A stretch of DNA of 64,000 bases from Nitzschia sp. DOCU1. Taxonomy: Eukaryota > Bacillariophyta > Bacillariophyceae > Bacillariales > Bacillariaceae. Numbering within the stretch: position 1 is the stretch's first letter; each line of letters opens with the position of its first letter. The notes beneath the pieces were generated by a model that had not been told where the DNA came from, searched no databases, and was given only the letters and a program-made list of their open reading frames with translations. Position numbers and translations under genes: made by a program. The stretch lies in assembly GCA_951394045.1 (NCBI GenBank), contig OX595990.1, positions 3,588,549-3,652,548 of the forward strand. The letters run 5' to 3'. This document shows, in pieces, positions 47,815-59,061 of this stretch.

Positions 47815-48840
47815 TTATATCGCGGCCAGGACTGTTGGCTTGTCCAAGAACTTTTCCCCCACTTGTATCCATTTGGTTGTTCCTTTGAGCCATCCCACTT
47901 TATCAATGGCTGTCAGGTTCAAATGAGCCAAAGCGGTGGAATGACAAAATACAGTCTCTTGTCCCCCTTCGTTGTTGCCCGCCAGGTATTTGTATCCCTT
48001 TTCGTACAACAAATCGACGAGTTCGGTAGTGGGCCGCTCAACAGTCATGATATCAAAAATATAGTCCTGATAGGGGAAATCCTTCATGACAAAGTACTCG
48101 GCGCCCTCCACATCCAAAGACAGATAATCTATTCGCGACGGTGCGTGAAATCGCCCTAGAATTTCCCGTAGAGGAACTGTATACAGAGGAACGGGCTTAT
48201 CTTGACTCTTGGGTCGATTGATTTGATTATCGAACCCTACAATTCCTCCCGAGGGTGTTCGCCCCGTTCCATCGTGCATGACAAATTGAATTTCTTCCAT
48301 TCGATCTTTGCCTACCACAGCCGCCACAATTTCACACTTTCTATAGGTCAACCTGCGCCAATAGCTTGGATTCGGCTCGACACAAATCCCATTCCATCCA
48401 AGCTCCTTTTCTAGCCGATATGTATTGGACAAGGAGGTGGCGTCGTTGGCGGCCAAATCCAAAAAGTAGCCATTCGATTTGTGATTTAACAGGCCCATGA
48501 CTAAATCGTCTTGGCGAGTTTGAGATCGGGCCTTTCTTGGCGGAGCCCGTAAATGATTGGCGTCACCATAAAAGACGTGTATATCCTTCCAGCCACCTAG
48601 TAGTGGGGCTGCTGTCGGAGTAAGGGGGCTCGGATTGCCGTCGCTGTCTAATTTCGCGAGACTCTGAAATGCTTCGACAGACAGCGAAACTCGTACTTGC
48701 GAAATGGCAAAGACCACCAGCAGAACCGCCGCCAAGAAATGCGGCCAATAATGAAATCGTGGAACAATCATGTTGAGTGGATTGACTTTATTTGTGCTGG
48801 GCAGGTTAGTGTTACATTGACGAGATGGGGTCTCTCGCAA
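47815..48840 (-). CDS. FkbM-family SAM-dependent methyltransferase, type II membrane protein
   Basis: 341 aa from ATG 48840, or 318 aa from ATG 48771 (MIVPRFHYWPHF), which places the signal anchor right at the N-terminus and is as likely. One membrane segment (HFLAAVLLVVFAISQV, ~34-50) is followed by a lumenal stem and the methyltransferase domain. The SAM-binding motif is GYFLDLAANDATSLS (124-138), followed by GICVEPNPSYW (151-161) and IDYLSLDVEGAEYFV (237-251), which are the hallmarks of the FkbM family. Lumenal members usually O-methylate glycans or small metabolites; a Golgi location is inferred from the anchor. Substrate unknown. Confidence 0.9.
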   Translation of the reverse strand: MRETPSRQCNTNLPSTNKVNPLNMIVPRFHYWPHFLAAVLLVVFAISQVRVSLSVEAFQSLAKLDSDGNPSPLTPTAAPLLGGWKDIHVFYGDANHLRAPPRKARSQTRQDDLVMGLLNHKSNGYFLDLAANDATSLSNTYRLEKELGWNGICVEPNPSYWRRLTYRKCEIVAAVVGKDRMEEIQFVMHDGTGRTPSGGIVGFDNQINRPKSQDKPVPLYTVPLREILGRFHAPSRIDYLSLDVEGAEYFVMKDFPYQDYIFDIMTVERPTTELVDLLYEKGYKYLAGNNEGGQETVFCHSTALAHLNLTAIDKVGWLKGTTKWIQVGEKFLDKPTVLAAI

Positions 48841-49614
48841 TGGAAAGTGAGCTCGAAAGGTCGACGGGCGTTGTGAGATGAGGTAAAAATAAGGTGCACG
48901 CTGGGCTCGCTAGTTGTCTAATTACCTAATTCTCCAACGGAAACGCGCGCGGCCTTCGAATGAGGACCGATGACGTCTCGAGCATCACGAGCTCCGACGT
49001 GGCAATCGGCCAGGTGACTGCCACGTCACCGGATGGACATATTCTTTTCACTTTGTTTGCATGACCAAAAGGCGAAACATGGTCGCGACTTTTCCTTCGC
49101 CCACTTGTCTTGGTTGTCTATGGTTCCTGTGATATAAGTATCTACGCCGTAAAGGTTCCCTCGATTGCTATTTGCATACTTCAATCGACGGCCCACTAGG
49201 GAGGAACCCGAATTGTTCCCCGCAATAGGTAGTAGAAGATGCCACACCATTTCACTTAAGGTAGCAAGCAAGATATCCGTCTGCGGGCCCGTTTGACCCC
49301 ACAAAATTTGAGACAAACAACGCGATCGTTATGAAAGCGCTGGAGACATCTATTGCTGCAACTATGAAAAGTTGCCAAGAAAACGCTTCGACACTAGATA
49401 ACTCAAGGTAAGACATATGTATTAGCAGTTACAAATGGTTCTTTCCGTAGAATTATGTTGAAAATATCCGAATTGTGACCTAATCATCCCTTTGCCCCGC
49501 TCATAAATTTTGCTAACCTTTGGGAGACAAGAGGGATAGCGATAATCGAATTTTAACCACCATAATCGGGTATCTTTCTCACCGACCTTGGCCCTAGATC
49601 TGGTAGTCCAAACC
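48841..49614. other. Intergenic between divergent FkbM and HSF-type genes
   Basis: No supported ORF. It must contain both promoters, but no clear TATA or known box was recognised. Confidence 0.45.
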
Positions 49615-50810
49615 ATGTTCACAGCATTTGACGATACACTGCTGGTTCTTCACTCATCTTCTGCTTCTTCCGGCTTGTTCGGGAGGCTTGCAGGGTCGGA
49701 GAGAGGCGGCCAAATTCGAAATTCATCCCAAAGCGACGAAACTAGAGAACGCACCTGTGCGATTGTATCAAACGAAGACAGCAGCATCATGGGTATTGCT
49801 CGTACTGGAATCCCCATCTTCCCCTGGCAGCTTCATGACATGTTGAATGATGCTCCACGAAAAGGGTTTGCCGATTTGGTCGCGTGGGAGGATGATGGTA
49901 GATCTTTCAAAGTACACGACAAGGCGTCGTTTGCCGCCATTGTGCTGCCACAATACTTCCAAGGCCAGACATTGTATCGGTCCTTTCAGCGACAACGTAA
50001 GCTGCTTGTCACATCTCGTCGATAAAGGGTGTTCGTTGCAAGTGTAATTCCTGTCTAACAACACGACTTTCCCAATGATGCTTCCCCATCACAGTAAACA
50101 TATATGGATTCAAAATGGTGTCTTGTGGTTCTCGCAAGGGAGCTTATACTCATGAGCTTTTAGAGCGAGGCAGGCCGGATATTTGCCGTTTCATGACGCG
50201 ATCCAGGATGCACAACAAGCAGGGAACGACCGGGAGGAGCCATCATCGTCCCAGGCACCATTCCGCGGGTTCAATCATGAAGTCTAGCAAATTCCGTGAA
50301 ATATCAGCCTGTCGTTCGGCTGCGTTTCACAGAAGCTATTCTTCAACAACATCGGTTCCTGTGTCATCGAGGTATCAGATGGCGACTTGTCGATGGCCTG
50401 AAAGCTCCCCCAGGAATCAGGTGTTTGGCACACCGATACGTTGTCCATCCAACAGCAGCAACACCAGCGAGACTGGAACCTCTATAGGAGCCGCCGCTCT
50501 ACTCGCCAGTTCGTTCGAGGTTGTGACTCGACCAGCGAGAAGCAATCCACGGCAGGATTTTGCATCCAGGCCTCTTTCCGAAGTTTTCCAAAGTGACGAC
50601 CTGGTTGATGATGACTTGTTTTCTGTCTCTTGGAGGAAGATTGCCGCATCGAAGGGAGGCAGGCTCGACCTGGAGCCACATCCCATTCAAACACAAGCCG
50701 ACGAACTGTTGCCTTTGCCCATCGCCGGCGACTCAAACGGCGGCACCAGGCCTCGATTGTCAGCCGAATTCGTGGACGAACTCATTCAGATCTTCCTTCC
50801 GTCATCGTGA
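49615..50810 (+). CDS. Heat-shock-factor-type transcription regulator 1 (365 aa)
   Basis: Two exons: 49615-49996 and 50095-50810, with a 98-bp intron (GTAAGC..CAG). The HSF DNA-binding domain lies at about residues 67-145: IPIFPWQLHDMLND, FADLVAWEDDGRSFKVHDKA, ILPQYFQ-type helix, LYRSFQRQ, then across the splice LNIYGFKMV. This matches the winged-helix pattern W..DG..F.V.....F....LP..F......SF.RQLN.YGF. The usual wing and the following HR-A/B coiled coil are weak. The Ser/Arg-rich remainder looks disordered and ends in an amphipathic LSAEFVDELIQIF motif. ATG 49789 is an alternative start just before the domain. HSF-type genes are greatly expanded in diatoms, so a heat-shock role should not be assumed. 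Confidence 0.85.
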
Positions 50811-51858
50811 TTGTCGGTGTTATCCTTGTACCATCCTCAACGAGGGAGCAGCACTCTGTAGCAGGCAGGGAACATCAGATGTGGCGCTGTCATGGATGCA
50901 TCGCCGTAAAATACTTTCCCGCATCATGTGGTTGGAGGGAGAGCAAAGGAAGGGTGAGATCTTCCAACGTAACGTCCGCTAGTGGAGATACAGCGAGAGA
51001 AGGATCGGGCGATACGACTTGTATCCGCCAACACCATTATCATGGGTAGCAATAGCAATGAAACCTTTCCTCCAACGCTGTCATCAGCAGCAGAGGCGTT
51101 GCGTATCTTGATTAGCAAACGATTCCCTTGTGGAAACGACCGTACGGGCGTGGACGCGCAACAAGTAGAGGGGCGCCGAATGCTGCATGTGCCGTATCCA
51201 GCAACGAAAAGAATCACCCAATTGATTTACAATAACTACCAGCGGCCAGGCGAAGAAAAGAATCAAAAGTTCTAACTCGCGGCATCATATCATATTCTGA
51301 CCCTAATCTGAAGAGCTTCTTTGTAAATACATTCAGAATGAAATGCGAAACGTCGAAGCTTGAACTACCGTATTTTGTGGAGTGAATTCAACAACAAATA
51401 GAGTTGAACGTACGCCTTTAATATTCGAAATTCGGATGCCTGTTCTGTAGAGGTGCCCCCAAAACTGCATGAAGCCTTCTTTCGGCTTAGAGAATACAAC
51501 GAAGGCTGTTCTTTTTCTGATTCCTTATATCGGCGACCAGTAACATTAAGATGTAAAGTTCAACAGGAGATCCGGCAGTTTCATTGAATTATGCCATAGT
51601 AAGTTTAATTGTTTCGGATACCATTCGGCGAATGATTATTAGTAAGCATTATCAATATCCCTCTATTATTAAAGGAATTCCAAGGCACTAATCAATTGAG
51701 ACTGAGGTGGTCGGGATCTGGCCTCTGAAGCGATCTTTATACCCAGTCTACCCCCTTGCTCCCGTGAAAGCCAAACGCAAATAAAAAACCATCCGTCGCT
51801 TGTTGTTGCTGCCACAAAATCAAATGGCTTTCAATTTTGTTGTTCTACCACTTTCACC
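50811..51858. other. Intergenic, no supported gene
   Basis: Frames at 50982-51275 and around 50890 have no recognisable motif. AT-rich toward 51300-51700. Possibly 3' UTR of the HSF gene plus the promoter of the next gene. Confidence 0.45.
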
Positions 51859-52599
51859 ATGCCTCAATATCGACGCTATTTCTCAGAATTGAGAGTTGCA
51901 TACCTCCTCGAAGATATTGTCCTAGTGCCTGATTCAGCGGCTTGCGGCGGAAGCACCCTCAAGACCTGTCAGAATCGAAAAACTTGCGCGAAATTCTCAC
52001 AGCGGCCGAGCTTTCAGGCTTTCTCTGCTCTCAACGACAGCTTCTCCCCACCAAGTTGTCCTGCAAGAAAACTCAGCCATGACGATTTGGTCAGTTCATT
52101 GAGAAAAACTCCTTCGTTCAAAAACAAGCAACTGCGAGGACCATCGTCTTCTGCATCGAGCCCAAACTTGACCAAGGAGGAAACCTATCGCAGTAAAAGC
52201 GGATTTTCCTATCGAAGACGAACTACTTCGGACTCTATGAGTGGCTTCTATGCCGAAGTCACACCTCAAAGGGCACGGCGTTGTGATATTGCACACGAAG
52301 AAAGAACCTCTGCCAGCGCCCCTCAACGAAGGCGGTCTCATACAACAACTACTATTGGTGCTGGTCGTCAAAGTTGTGAAAATGCGAGATGGGAGAGCGA
52401 TAGCTGCAGTAATCGTCTGAATGATGACCAGAAGAACAACACGAGGTTGCTAGTCACTGCCTCCTTGGCAGCAAGCCGTCGTCTGTCGTTGGGAAGAAAC
52501 GACGATTCGGAGGAGGTTGCTGGCGTGGTGGTGAAGGAGAAGCAGTTCGGGGAATTACTCACGCTGATCGAACAAGCACACGATGCCATCATGGCATAG
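51859..52599 (+). CDS. Hypothetical Ser/Arg-rich protein (246 aa)
   Basis: ATG 51859 follows a pyrimidine/CACC context (TTTCACCATGCC) and the frame is open to 52599. The sequence is polar, Ser/Arg/Thr-rich and mostly disordered (RKLSHDDLVSSLRKTPSF, FSYRRRTTSDSMSGFY), with several RRxS/T sites that could be phosphorylated. It ends in a short amphipathic helix (EKQFGELLTLIEQAHDAIMA). No domain is recognised. A similar short end (DDLLCIIELASDVGKGLHQF) is found in the small frame at 52866-53123, so a decayed neighbour copy is possible. Confidence 0.5.
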   Translation: MPQYRRYFSELRVAYLLEDIVLVPDSAACGGSTLKTCQNRKTCAKFSQRPSFQAFSALNDSFSPPSCPARKLSHDDLVSSLRKTPSFKNKQLRGPSSSASSPNLTKEETYRSKSGFSYRRRTTSDSMSGFYAEVTPQRARRCDIAHEERTSASAPQRRRSHTTTTIGAGRQSCENARWESDSCSNRLNDDQKNNTRLLVTASLAASRRLSLGRNDDSEEVAGVVVKEKQFGELLTLIEQAHDAIMA

Positions 52600-53662
52600 C
52601 AGGGGATTCTTTTTAGTGTAACGACTAATACTGCTAGTACTTGTTCACAGTGCTCCTGCCTGCTACTAAGCTTTCCTAGTAGTCTGCCAACCACAGGCCG
52701 CGGCCATTGCTTCTTCCTAGTAGTGCTGCTATCGATCTGGCGATTATTAGGTGAGATCCATCGTTCCTCCATCGTCAAGATGAGACCAAATAGATGGTGC
52801 GCACTTAGTATTACTACTTTCACGCAATATACTTTTGTGTATTGCTTCCAGCAGCAGCTCGTCGGATGATAGCAGCATTTCCGATTATGCTCGAGTCCCC
52901 TCCAAACACCACCAGCATTCCTGGCGACTTGCATGATGGACGATATCAGGGAGGCCAGACTTCTTGCAAGTGGAATAATGGACTGCCTCCGAATACTCAT
53001 TTTCCTCGTGGTCTTCCACGCTTGCCGATGAGTCAACGAGATGAGGATGAGGAATACGACGACTTGCTGTGCATAATCGAACTGGCCAGCGACGTTGGCA
53101 AGGGATTGCACCAATTTATGTAAGCCACCTAGCTACTATAAATCTAGTGCAAATAATTTTGGGGGCCGAACGGACGGCTAAGGTTGTGAGCATTAGGTCC
53201 TACAAATTTTATGCCGATGGCTTGCCATCGTTCTTTGTTCGCCGTTATTGAGCAGTTTACCGCAACAAAAGCTTACCCCGTAGTCAATAAGACTGGGGGC
53301 GTAATCGAGCGGCTACGTTGTTGGAAGCCCCATCGACCTTCAGGCGCCGCTAGTTGCAAATGCGAGAAAAGCTGAAGTTGAAACGATATATCATTCTATT
53401 AACAAGGCTACAAGCAAGTACAAGAGTAGGAGCACTGCTGTCCTCCTGTAACTGGTACACGCTGGGAGGCTATCATGAAAATCTAAACCGGTCGTTCACG
53501 ACGCGATCGACGCAGAGTGACCGTGAAAGCAGGATCCTGGAGCCGTGGCATACCTTACATTCAGTCATTTTCCGAGGTGCAACGCCCCCCAACCATCTTC
53601 TCGCAATATGCATGTTTGGGTGAAATGCGGCCACTAACCGCAAGCCTTCTTGCCCTTGCTTC
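52600..53662. other. Intergenic with one small possible ORF
   Basis: The frame 52866-53123 (85 aa, plus) has an acidic C-terminus like that of the preceding gene, but is unproven. A fragment of the 13-kb repeat unit (AGCTTACCCCGTAGTC to GGCGTAATCGAGCGG) is at 53265-53345. Confidence 0.35.
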
Positions 53663-54511
53663 TTATGCTTGAGGTCGCTCCCACTTTAGGACGTATTCGT
53701 ACATCATGAACCAATGAACTGCCGCCGCCAGTAGGACAAAAATGTGCCACAATTCATGGAATCCAAACCGTCCTGGATACGGATTCGGCTGCTCTGTGCT
53801 ATAAATGATACCGCCAATCGTATACAGGACTCCTCCCAAGATCATCAATCCGACACCACCCATCCCCATGACGGGCCATAACCAGAATGTCATAAAGGCA
53901 CCGAGCCAGCCCAGCGTTACATACATGGTCATTGTCAGCCACTTGGGCGCCTTGTGAAAGTATCTGGCCGTCACATACATGCTAGCCAGACTCAGCACCC
54001 ACACGACCGAAAAGAACGACCATCCCACCGTCGTGTAGGGAAAGTACACCAAACACAATGGCGTAAAGGTCCCGGCAATAAGGGGAAAGATTGCCAGATA
54101 ATCCAACAATTGAAAGAATCTTTCCCATGCGGGCGTCGTCGTAATGGCATGATGCAGAGTCGACGCTCCAAACAAAAAGCACAAACTCGCGCCGTAAATA
54201 CTGAAGGAAACAATTTTCCAGGGCGCTCCCTGGGCCGACGATTCCGAAATAAGCAAGACCGATGCCAGGACGCTCATGAAAAAGCCAGCCAAGTGTGAAC
54301 AGCTATTAAAGACTTCGTCCGTAGCATGGATGCTTCCATCGCGGCTTAAGTTTCCCACGTGGCCAAAGTCGGTAAAGCGCCAAAAGCATTCAATGTCGTC
54401 ATTGTCGTCATAATGCGAACTCTCGCCATGCTTACCAGCTGGTTGATGGTCGTACTGGTAACTGCTAGCCATCAAGCCGTCAGAGGAGGTATTGAGCGAA
54501 TCGCGGTCCAT
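53663..54511 (-). CDS. PAQR / hemolysin-III-family seven-helix membrane protein (282 aa)
   Basis: ATG 54511 is chosen because the family motif set starts soon after it; the frame is open upstream to 54649, but that part reads as leader. All family residues are present: Glu66-x-x-Asn69-x-x-x-His73 (EVFNSCSHLAGF), Ser117 to His121 (STLHH), Asp137 (LLDYLAIF) and His252-x-x-x-His256 (FHELWH). Seven hydrophobic segments follow at about 70-92, 100-122, 135-152, 162-182, 192-212, 217-237 and 252-272. The His/Asp set binds Zn2+ in adiponectin-receptor relatives, where it supports ceramidase-type hydrolysis; by analogy this may be a lipid hydrolase or receptor. The N-terminus is acidic and soluble. 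An E2F-type box lies 142 bp upstream. Confidence 0.9.
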   Translation of the reverse strand: MDRDSLNTSSDGLMASSYQYDHQPAGKHGESSHYDDNDDIECFWRFTDFGHVGNLSRDGSIHATDEVFNSCSHLAGFFMSVLASVLLISESSAQGAPWKIVSFSIYGASLCFLFGASTLHHAITTTPAWERFFQLLDYLAIFPLIAGTFTPLCLVYFPYTTVGWSFFSVVWVLSLASMYVTARYFHKAPKWLTMTMYVTLGWLGAFMTFWLWPVMGMGGVGLMILGGVLYTIGGIIYSTEQPNPYPGRFGFHELWHIFVLLAAAVHWFMMYEYVLKWERPQA

Positions 54512-54652
54512 GATGCTTACTTTGTATGATGTTGTTGAGGTAGATCTGAAGGAGAAGAAGACGAAGAAATGCGAAATGGCCATCGTTTTTGCAGATTCCG
54601 GCGATCGCCAATCTGCTCTGATGACGCGACTCGGCAGTCTTCGCATCATCGA

Positions 54653-54661
54653 TTTCCCGCC
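54653..54661. promoter_or_regulatory. E2F-type box upstream of the PAQR gene
   Basis: TTTCCCGCC within GATTTCCCGCCAAAA, 142 bp before ATG 54511. Its complement TTTTGGCGGGAAA is the same core as upstream of SET1. Confidence 0.5.
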
Positions 54662-54665
54662 AAAA

Positions 54666-56570
54666 CGCGCCGGGACAGCCTCAAAAATGACCGTTGCTTT
54701 GACCCCATCGACTCTTCAGAATGAATCAATCGACTTCTTTTGATGATTCATTCGACTTCTTATTTTTCTTCATCGGGTACGCTCTCTCGCCAACGAGCGA
54801 GGGGCGCTCTTCCTGTTTCTAAACCACAAAGCAACGTCCCCTGCCGTCCTCTACTAGAAGTTAGGAGCAGTGGAGGACGATATTGACGTCAAGAGAGAAA
54901 GCCAAATTCCAGCCCAACCGCTGCATCATTCGTGATAACACAGCACCAGAGCAGACAGAGGACCACGATTCGTCTTTCAGCTGCACCTACGCATGTCCAT
55001 GGAGCTCACAGTACTATCGGGCATGGCCATGGGACGAAGGGCGTCTTCGGCTCTTCTGCCAGCTACCGGTACTCGTAGTAGTAGCTACTCTAGACGACAA
55101 CCAACGATAGGTAATAGACCCATGCTACAACATTACTATTGTCCGACCAACTCGATTGTTGTCGGATGATGGCGCAGACTCTCATCCATACGCCAATAAA
55201 GAATATTTCGGTGTTACTTTACTCCGAACTATGATATTTGGAATCTTCGGATGCTAGAGAATTCAGAAGGCCACCTTTAAATGATCTTCACAGAAATCTT
55301 CTTCGCCATGGTCGTGGTGGAAGCAAAGCTGCATTCCAATTAGGAGTCGAGAATTGAATGGGGAGACAAAGAGTAGTACGGAGTAATTGCTTGATTGAAC
55401 CTTTGCTTTCTTGGATGTTCTTTTGCCAGTGGGCTTTTGTCCACGTTTCCGCCACCAAGTTTCGCCCTCACACAAGAATGCTTGGAATGTACGAGAACAC
55501 ACGTAAATGAACGCCCCGATTCTGTCATCGAACAATCGTACGGGAAATGTGACTGCTATGAGCTATTGTCCACCTTTCCGCCACCAAGTTGCGCCCTAAC
55601 ACAAGTATACGCTGGGAATGTACGAGAACACACGTCAATGAACGCCCCGATTCTGTCATCGAACTATCGTACGGGAAATGTGACTGCTATTTAGCGTGGG
55701 CTCCCGAAAAGAGCTTGGGCAAAGTTGAATCATCACCAAGACAATGAAGCCACCTTGTTGAACTTGGGAGTTGCTTACCTTAAATGTTCCCTACCGAATA
55801 ATGTAGGCATGCAAGAATGAAAAGGTTCTCAATTGCATAACTCGAGGCGTCGAGTATTCTGCTACGCAGAACAAGATGTTCAGTTGTGACTGCTGATACT
55901 GCATCATTGCCTGCTACGTTGCGGGTACGGATACGCTAACGCACCGGTACGTGGCGATCAAGGAGGTGCGGTGAAGTCGTTTGTCGTATGGTTCCGTAGT
56001 TGTCACAAAAGTCGGTTTTGTGCTGCCTACTTATGGCCTCCAAAGTTCTAAGTCTACCGAGATCCTGATGCCGATTTAACGAGCCGAGAAAAGAATCCGC
56101 TAACTCACTTCCTGATATGCGCCCAATCCGTGTATTCGGCGTTGCGAAACATCATATCACCCTTCAAGAAATCTCTGGAACACTGGGTAATTCGGTCAAG
56201 GAAAGTCGAGAGCAATCCGTCCTTCCCCACAAGCATGCCAGATTAATAAATGTTAAATGCGCAATAGAGCAATAATATCACCGTCTTGAAAGCGCTCCCT
56301 CCCGAGGCCTAAATATACCACCATCGTCATCTTGTGCCTCTTCCAAAGATCTTTGAAGCAAACCTCCGAAAGCCCCCTCGCTCATAAACCATCCAAGCGA
56401 TCCTTTTGCAAGACTCGGGGTAACTATCTTTCCCGAGAATTTCCTGATATTGCCCGACCATAACCTCAACAACACGCTCCAGCGACCCAACTGCTGCAGC
56501 AGCGCTGAACATACTACTACCAGGACGACACCGCCAAAGCAACGTCTCTTTCGATTAAAAGAACATCAAG
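54666..56570. other. Long intergenic region containing a 129-bp tandem repeat
   Basis: No supported gene. Includes the repeat at 55437. The minus-strand frames at 56278-56542 end near the HSF2 promoter and lack motifs. Confidence 0.45.
55437..55694. repeat. Tandem duplication, 129-bp unit x 2
   Basis: TTGTCCAC(G/C)TTTCCGCCACC starts at 55437 and 55566. Both units share GAATGTACGAGAACACACGT and ACGCCCCGATTCTGTCATCG and end GGGAAATGTGACTGCTAT. The two are over 90% alike by eye. No coding support. Confidence 0.9.
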
Positions 56571-57615
56571 ATGATGATGATGATTACGAACAATGTCAAT
56601 GAAATGATGAAACTATCTACCCGGGATCATGACAAGGTGACCCCCTCTGCTATTTCTGATTCTGGCTCTCTGCCAAAACGATTCCCCTTCCGCTTGAATG
56701 ACATGCTCAATGACGCCGAGCGTCATGGAAACGATCACATTGTTTCCTGGCTTCCCGACGGCAAGATGTTCAAGGTTCACAAGCACAAGGAATTCGCCAA
56801 CCGTATCATGCCCCTGTATTGCCGCCACACTCGATACAAGTCGTTCCTTCGACAGTAAGTGCCTCCCCACCCTTCCCGCGCTCAGGTTCCTGACTCGCAT
56901 CTAACAACTCCGGTTGCTGTCCTTCTTCAGACTTTCCATGTACAAGTTTCAGCGTATCAACGAAGGCCCCATGCGTGGTTGTTATCACCACCCAAACTTT
57001 GCGCGAGACCGATTCGATTTGATTGAAAAGATCAATCGCAACGATCGCGATAATGCAGATGACACTGTCGCATCGCCTGCCCAGAAGAGTATGCCAGCCA
57101 AACCAAAGAAAACAGCGGCTTCCGCTGCCAAGAAGCAAAAACAAAAATCTTCATCGAAAAAGCAAAACAACAAGACACCTCCCCATAACGATATCAGCAA
57201 TAGGATGGGGGAAACGGCTTCATATAGTGACCATACTGCGAGTGAAGACGAGGAATTCGAATTAATCGACTTTTCAGCAGATGAAAAACTCACTCTGGAG
57301 ACACCGGCAAGAAGTGCCGACAAGCCACATATGATGGTCGCCCCACTATCACCCACACATCGACCCCAAGGCGTGTTTCGGACAATGCGGCAAATGAGTA
57401 GTCTAGGAGGCCTCTTCGATGTCAGAGATGAGACAAAGACGACAGATATCCTGATGAAAAGCACCAGTGCCCCCCTGCGCCTCCTATCTTCCACGAGCAC
57501 TTCAACGCAACGCGAGTATATCGCGGCTGCCAACCCCATGCCCTTCATGCCCAGTGTTCCAGATGACATCTTGGATGAGATCATCAGCACCTTTGGTAGG
57601 ATGGAGAGGAGGTAA
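56571..57615 (+). CDS. Heat-shock-factor-type transcription regulator 2 (322 aa)
   Basis: Two exons: 56571-56854 and 56931-57615, with a 76-bp intron (GTAAGT..CAG). The DNA-binding domain is at about 37-125: FPFRLNDMLNDAE, IVSWLPDGKMFKVHKHKEFA, RIMPLYCRHTRYKSFLRQ, then across the splice LSMYKFQRI, GCYHHPNFARD. This includes the H(P)xF element of the wing, so it is more complete than the neighbour at 49615. A Lys-rich run (KPKKTAASAAKKQKQKSSS) is a likely nuclear signal. The C-terminus ends in VPDDILDEIISTFGRME, which resembles the LSAEFVDELIQIF end of HSF 1. The intron sits at the same place in both genes, so they share an ancestor. Confidence 0.9.
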
Positions 57616-59061
57616 TGCACTCTCTGCTTCGCGGGTACCCGTTTAGGTGCCCCGGCTATCAGCACTGAGAAACTCGTCGACTGGGACACAGCCATCACTC
57701 CAGCCAGAATTTCAACTAAAGCCAACAATTTTGATAGAACTTCAGTGCGTTTTCCTAGTCGCAAAGTTGCGCAACGGAGCCGGCATGGGCCCTTTTCCTC
57801 AGGCTGCCAAAAGGTAGAGATATAGTGCTAGTAGGCACTAGTGGGTCTTGTAGTATCGACGGATACCCGGAGATGAAGTGTAGCACGACATCACAAGTCT
57901 CCTCACTTCCTTCTCAAGAAGATCTTCGCGACCAGATAGAATTGCTTGGGGAACTTCAGATGTCAATCACTAGCTCATCCCAATGTTCCAATCATATGTT
58001 CAGTTATTCGTGATCACAAAAGGTAGTTTCTTTCGTTGACTTTTTCCCGTTGCTTTCTTCATCGTCGTGGTCCTCATCGTCGTTATTCGAAACCAAGAGG
58101 ATTGACTGATTTTGTGTTCGAAGTTCTGTTGATGAAAATGAAAAATATCAGGGAATATTTCGGATGTCCCAAGAATTAGGACCACGGCTTCGACTGATGT
58201 CTCCATGGCTTATCTAAATGAGTTTCGCGACGAGTCATTTCACGATCAGAATTAGTGCCTTTCAGTCATTGACGTCTCATTGTTTAACTTCAGGATTAGG
58301 GGAGCGTTGGGGTCGAAACGTCACAATCTTGGGTGACATCGTGGGCATCTTGCACCCACGCCACCACAATCACATACATTTTCAAAGAACTATGCCATTT
58401 CTTTTCCGATGAGAATCGCTCATCCACCTCGGTGAGACTATTCCTTCCTTCTGACCTTCAAGTTTCGACCGAACAATATTGCCTTTGTCTTTAGCATTCC
58501 GGCTCGAGAGAACGGCCAAAGGCGTGCATCACAAAATGGTGGAACGACATGGAACAAGTGAAGTTCATGCAGTCGATCGATCAACGCATACGGCCGGGAT
58601 TTTCCGAAAGAGCGTAATGTGTTTTGGAGCTTTTGTATGCTTGCTAATTGAGCATGGCAGAATAAGGGGATAACAAAACAGCATGCAACAATCGTCGTCG
58701 GCGAAATCAAAAGAGCGTTTTATCCTTTCAGAACGAATTGAAAAGGGCCCTACCCTACCGATACATGATCTCTAAAGTAGAAGGACCGGTACTATGGTAA
58801 CCTTTATGACGTCTGAGGTGTTGGATTGCCCAGCTAGGCTCCCAGCTACTAGTAGAATCTACCGCTAGCTAGTAGTACTACTAGTCGTCGAGGTAAGTAA
58901 TAATCAAGAGCAGCTACATTGCACCATGATGTAAAGACAAAGTTATGACAAGGAAGCACTAAGGAAATACTACTAATCTCTATCGATATTAGTTTCGTCC
59001 TAGTGGAACAACAAAGTGAATCCAAAGCGAAAAGAAAACTGTGAAAATGAGATCCTACTCG
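57616..59061. other. Intergenic between HSF 2 and SET paralogue 3 (convergent)
   Basis: Small frames only (57825-58013, 58218-58412), none with motifs. CTAGTA-rich near 58850-58890. No gene supported. Confidence 0.45.

Noticed and set aside
53954..54298. 114-aa plus-strand frame opposite the PAQR gene
   Set aside because: Antisense shadow; no motifs.
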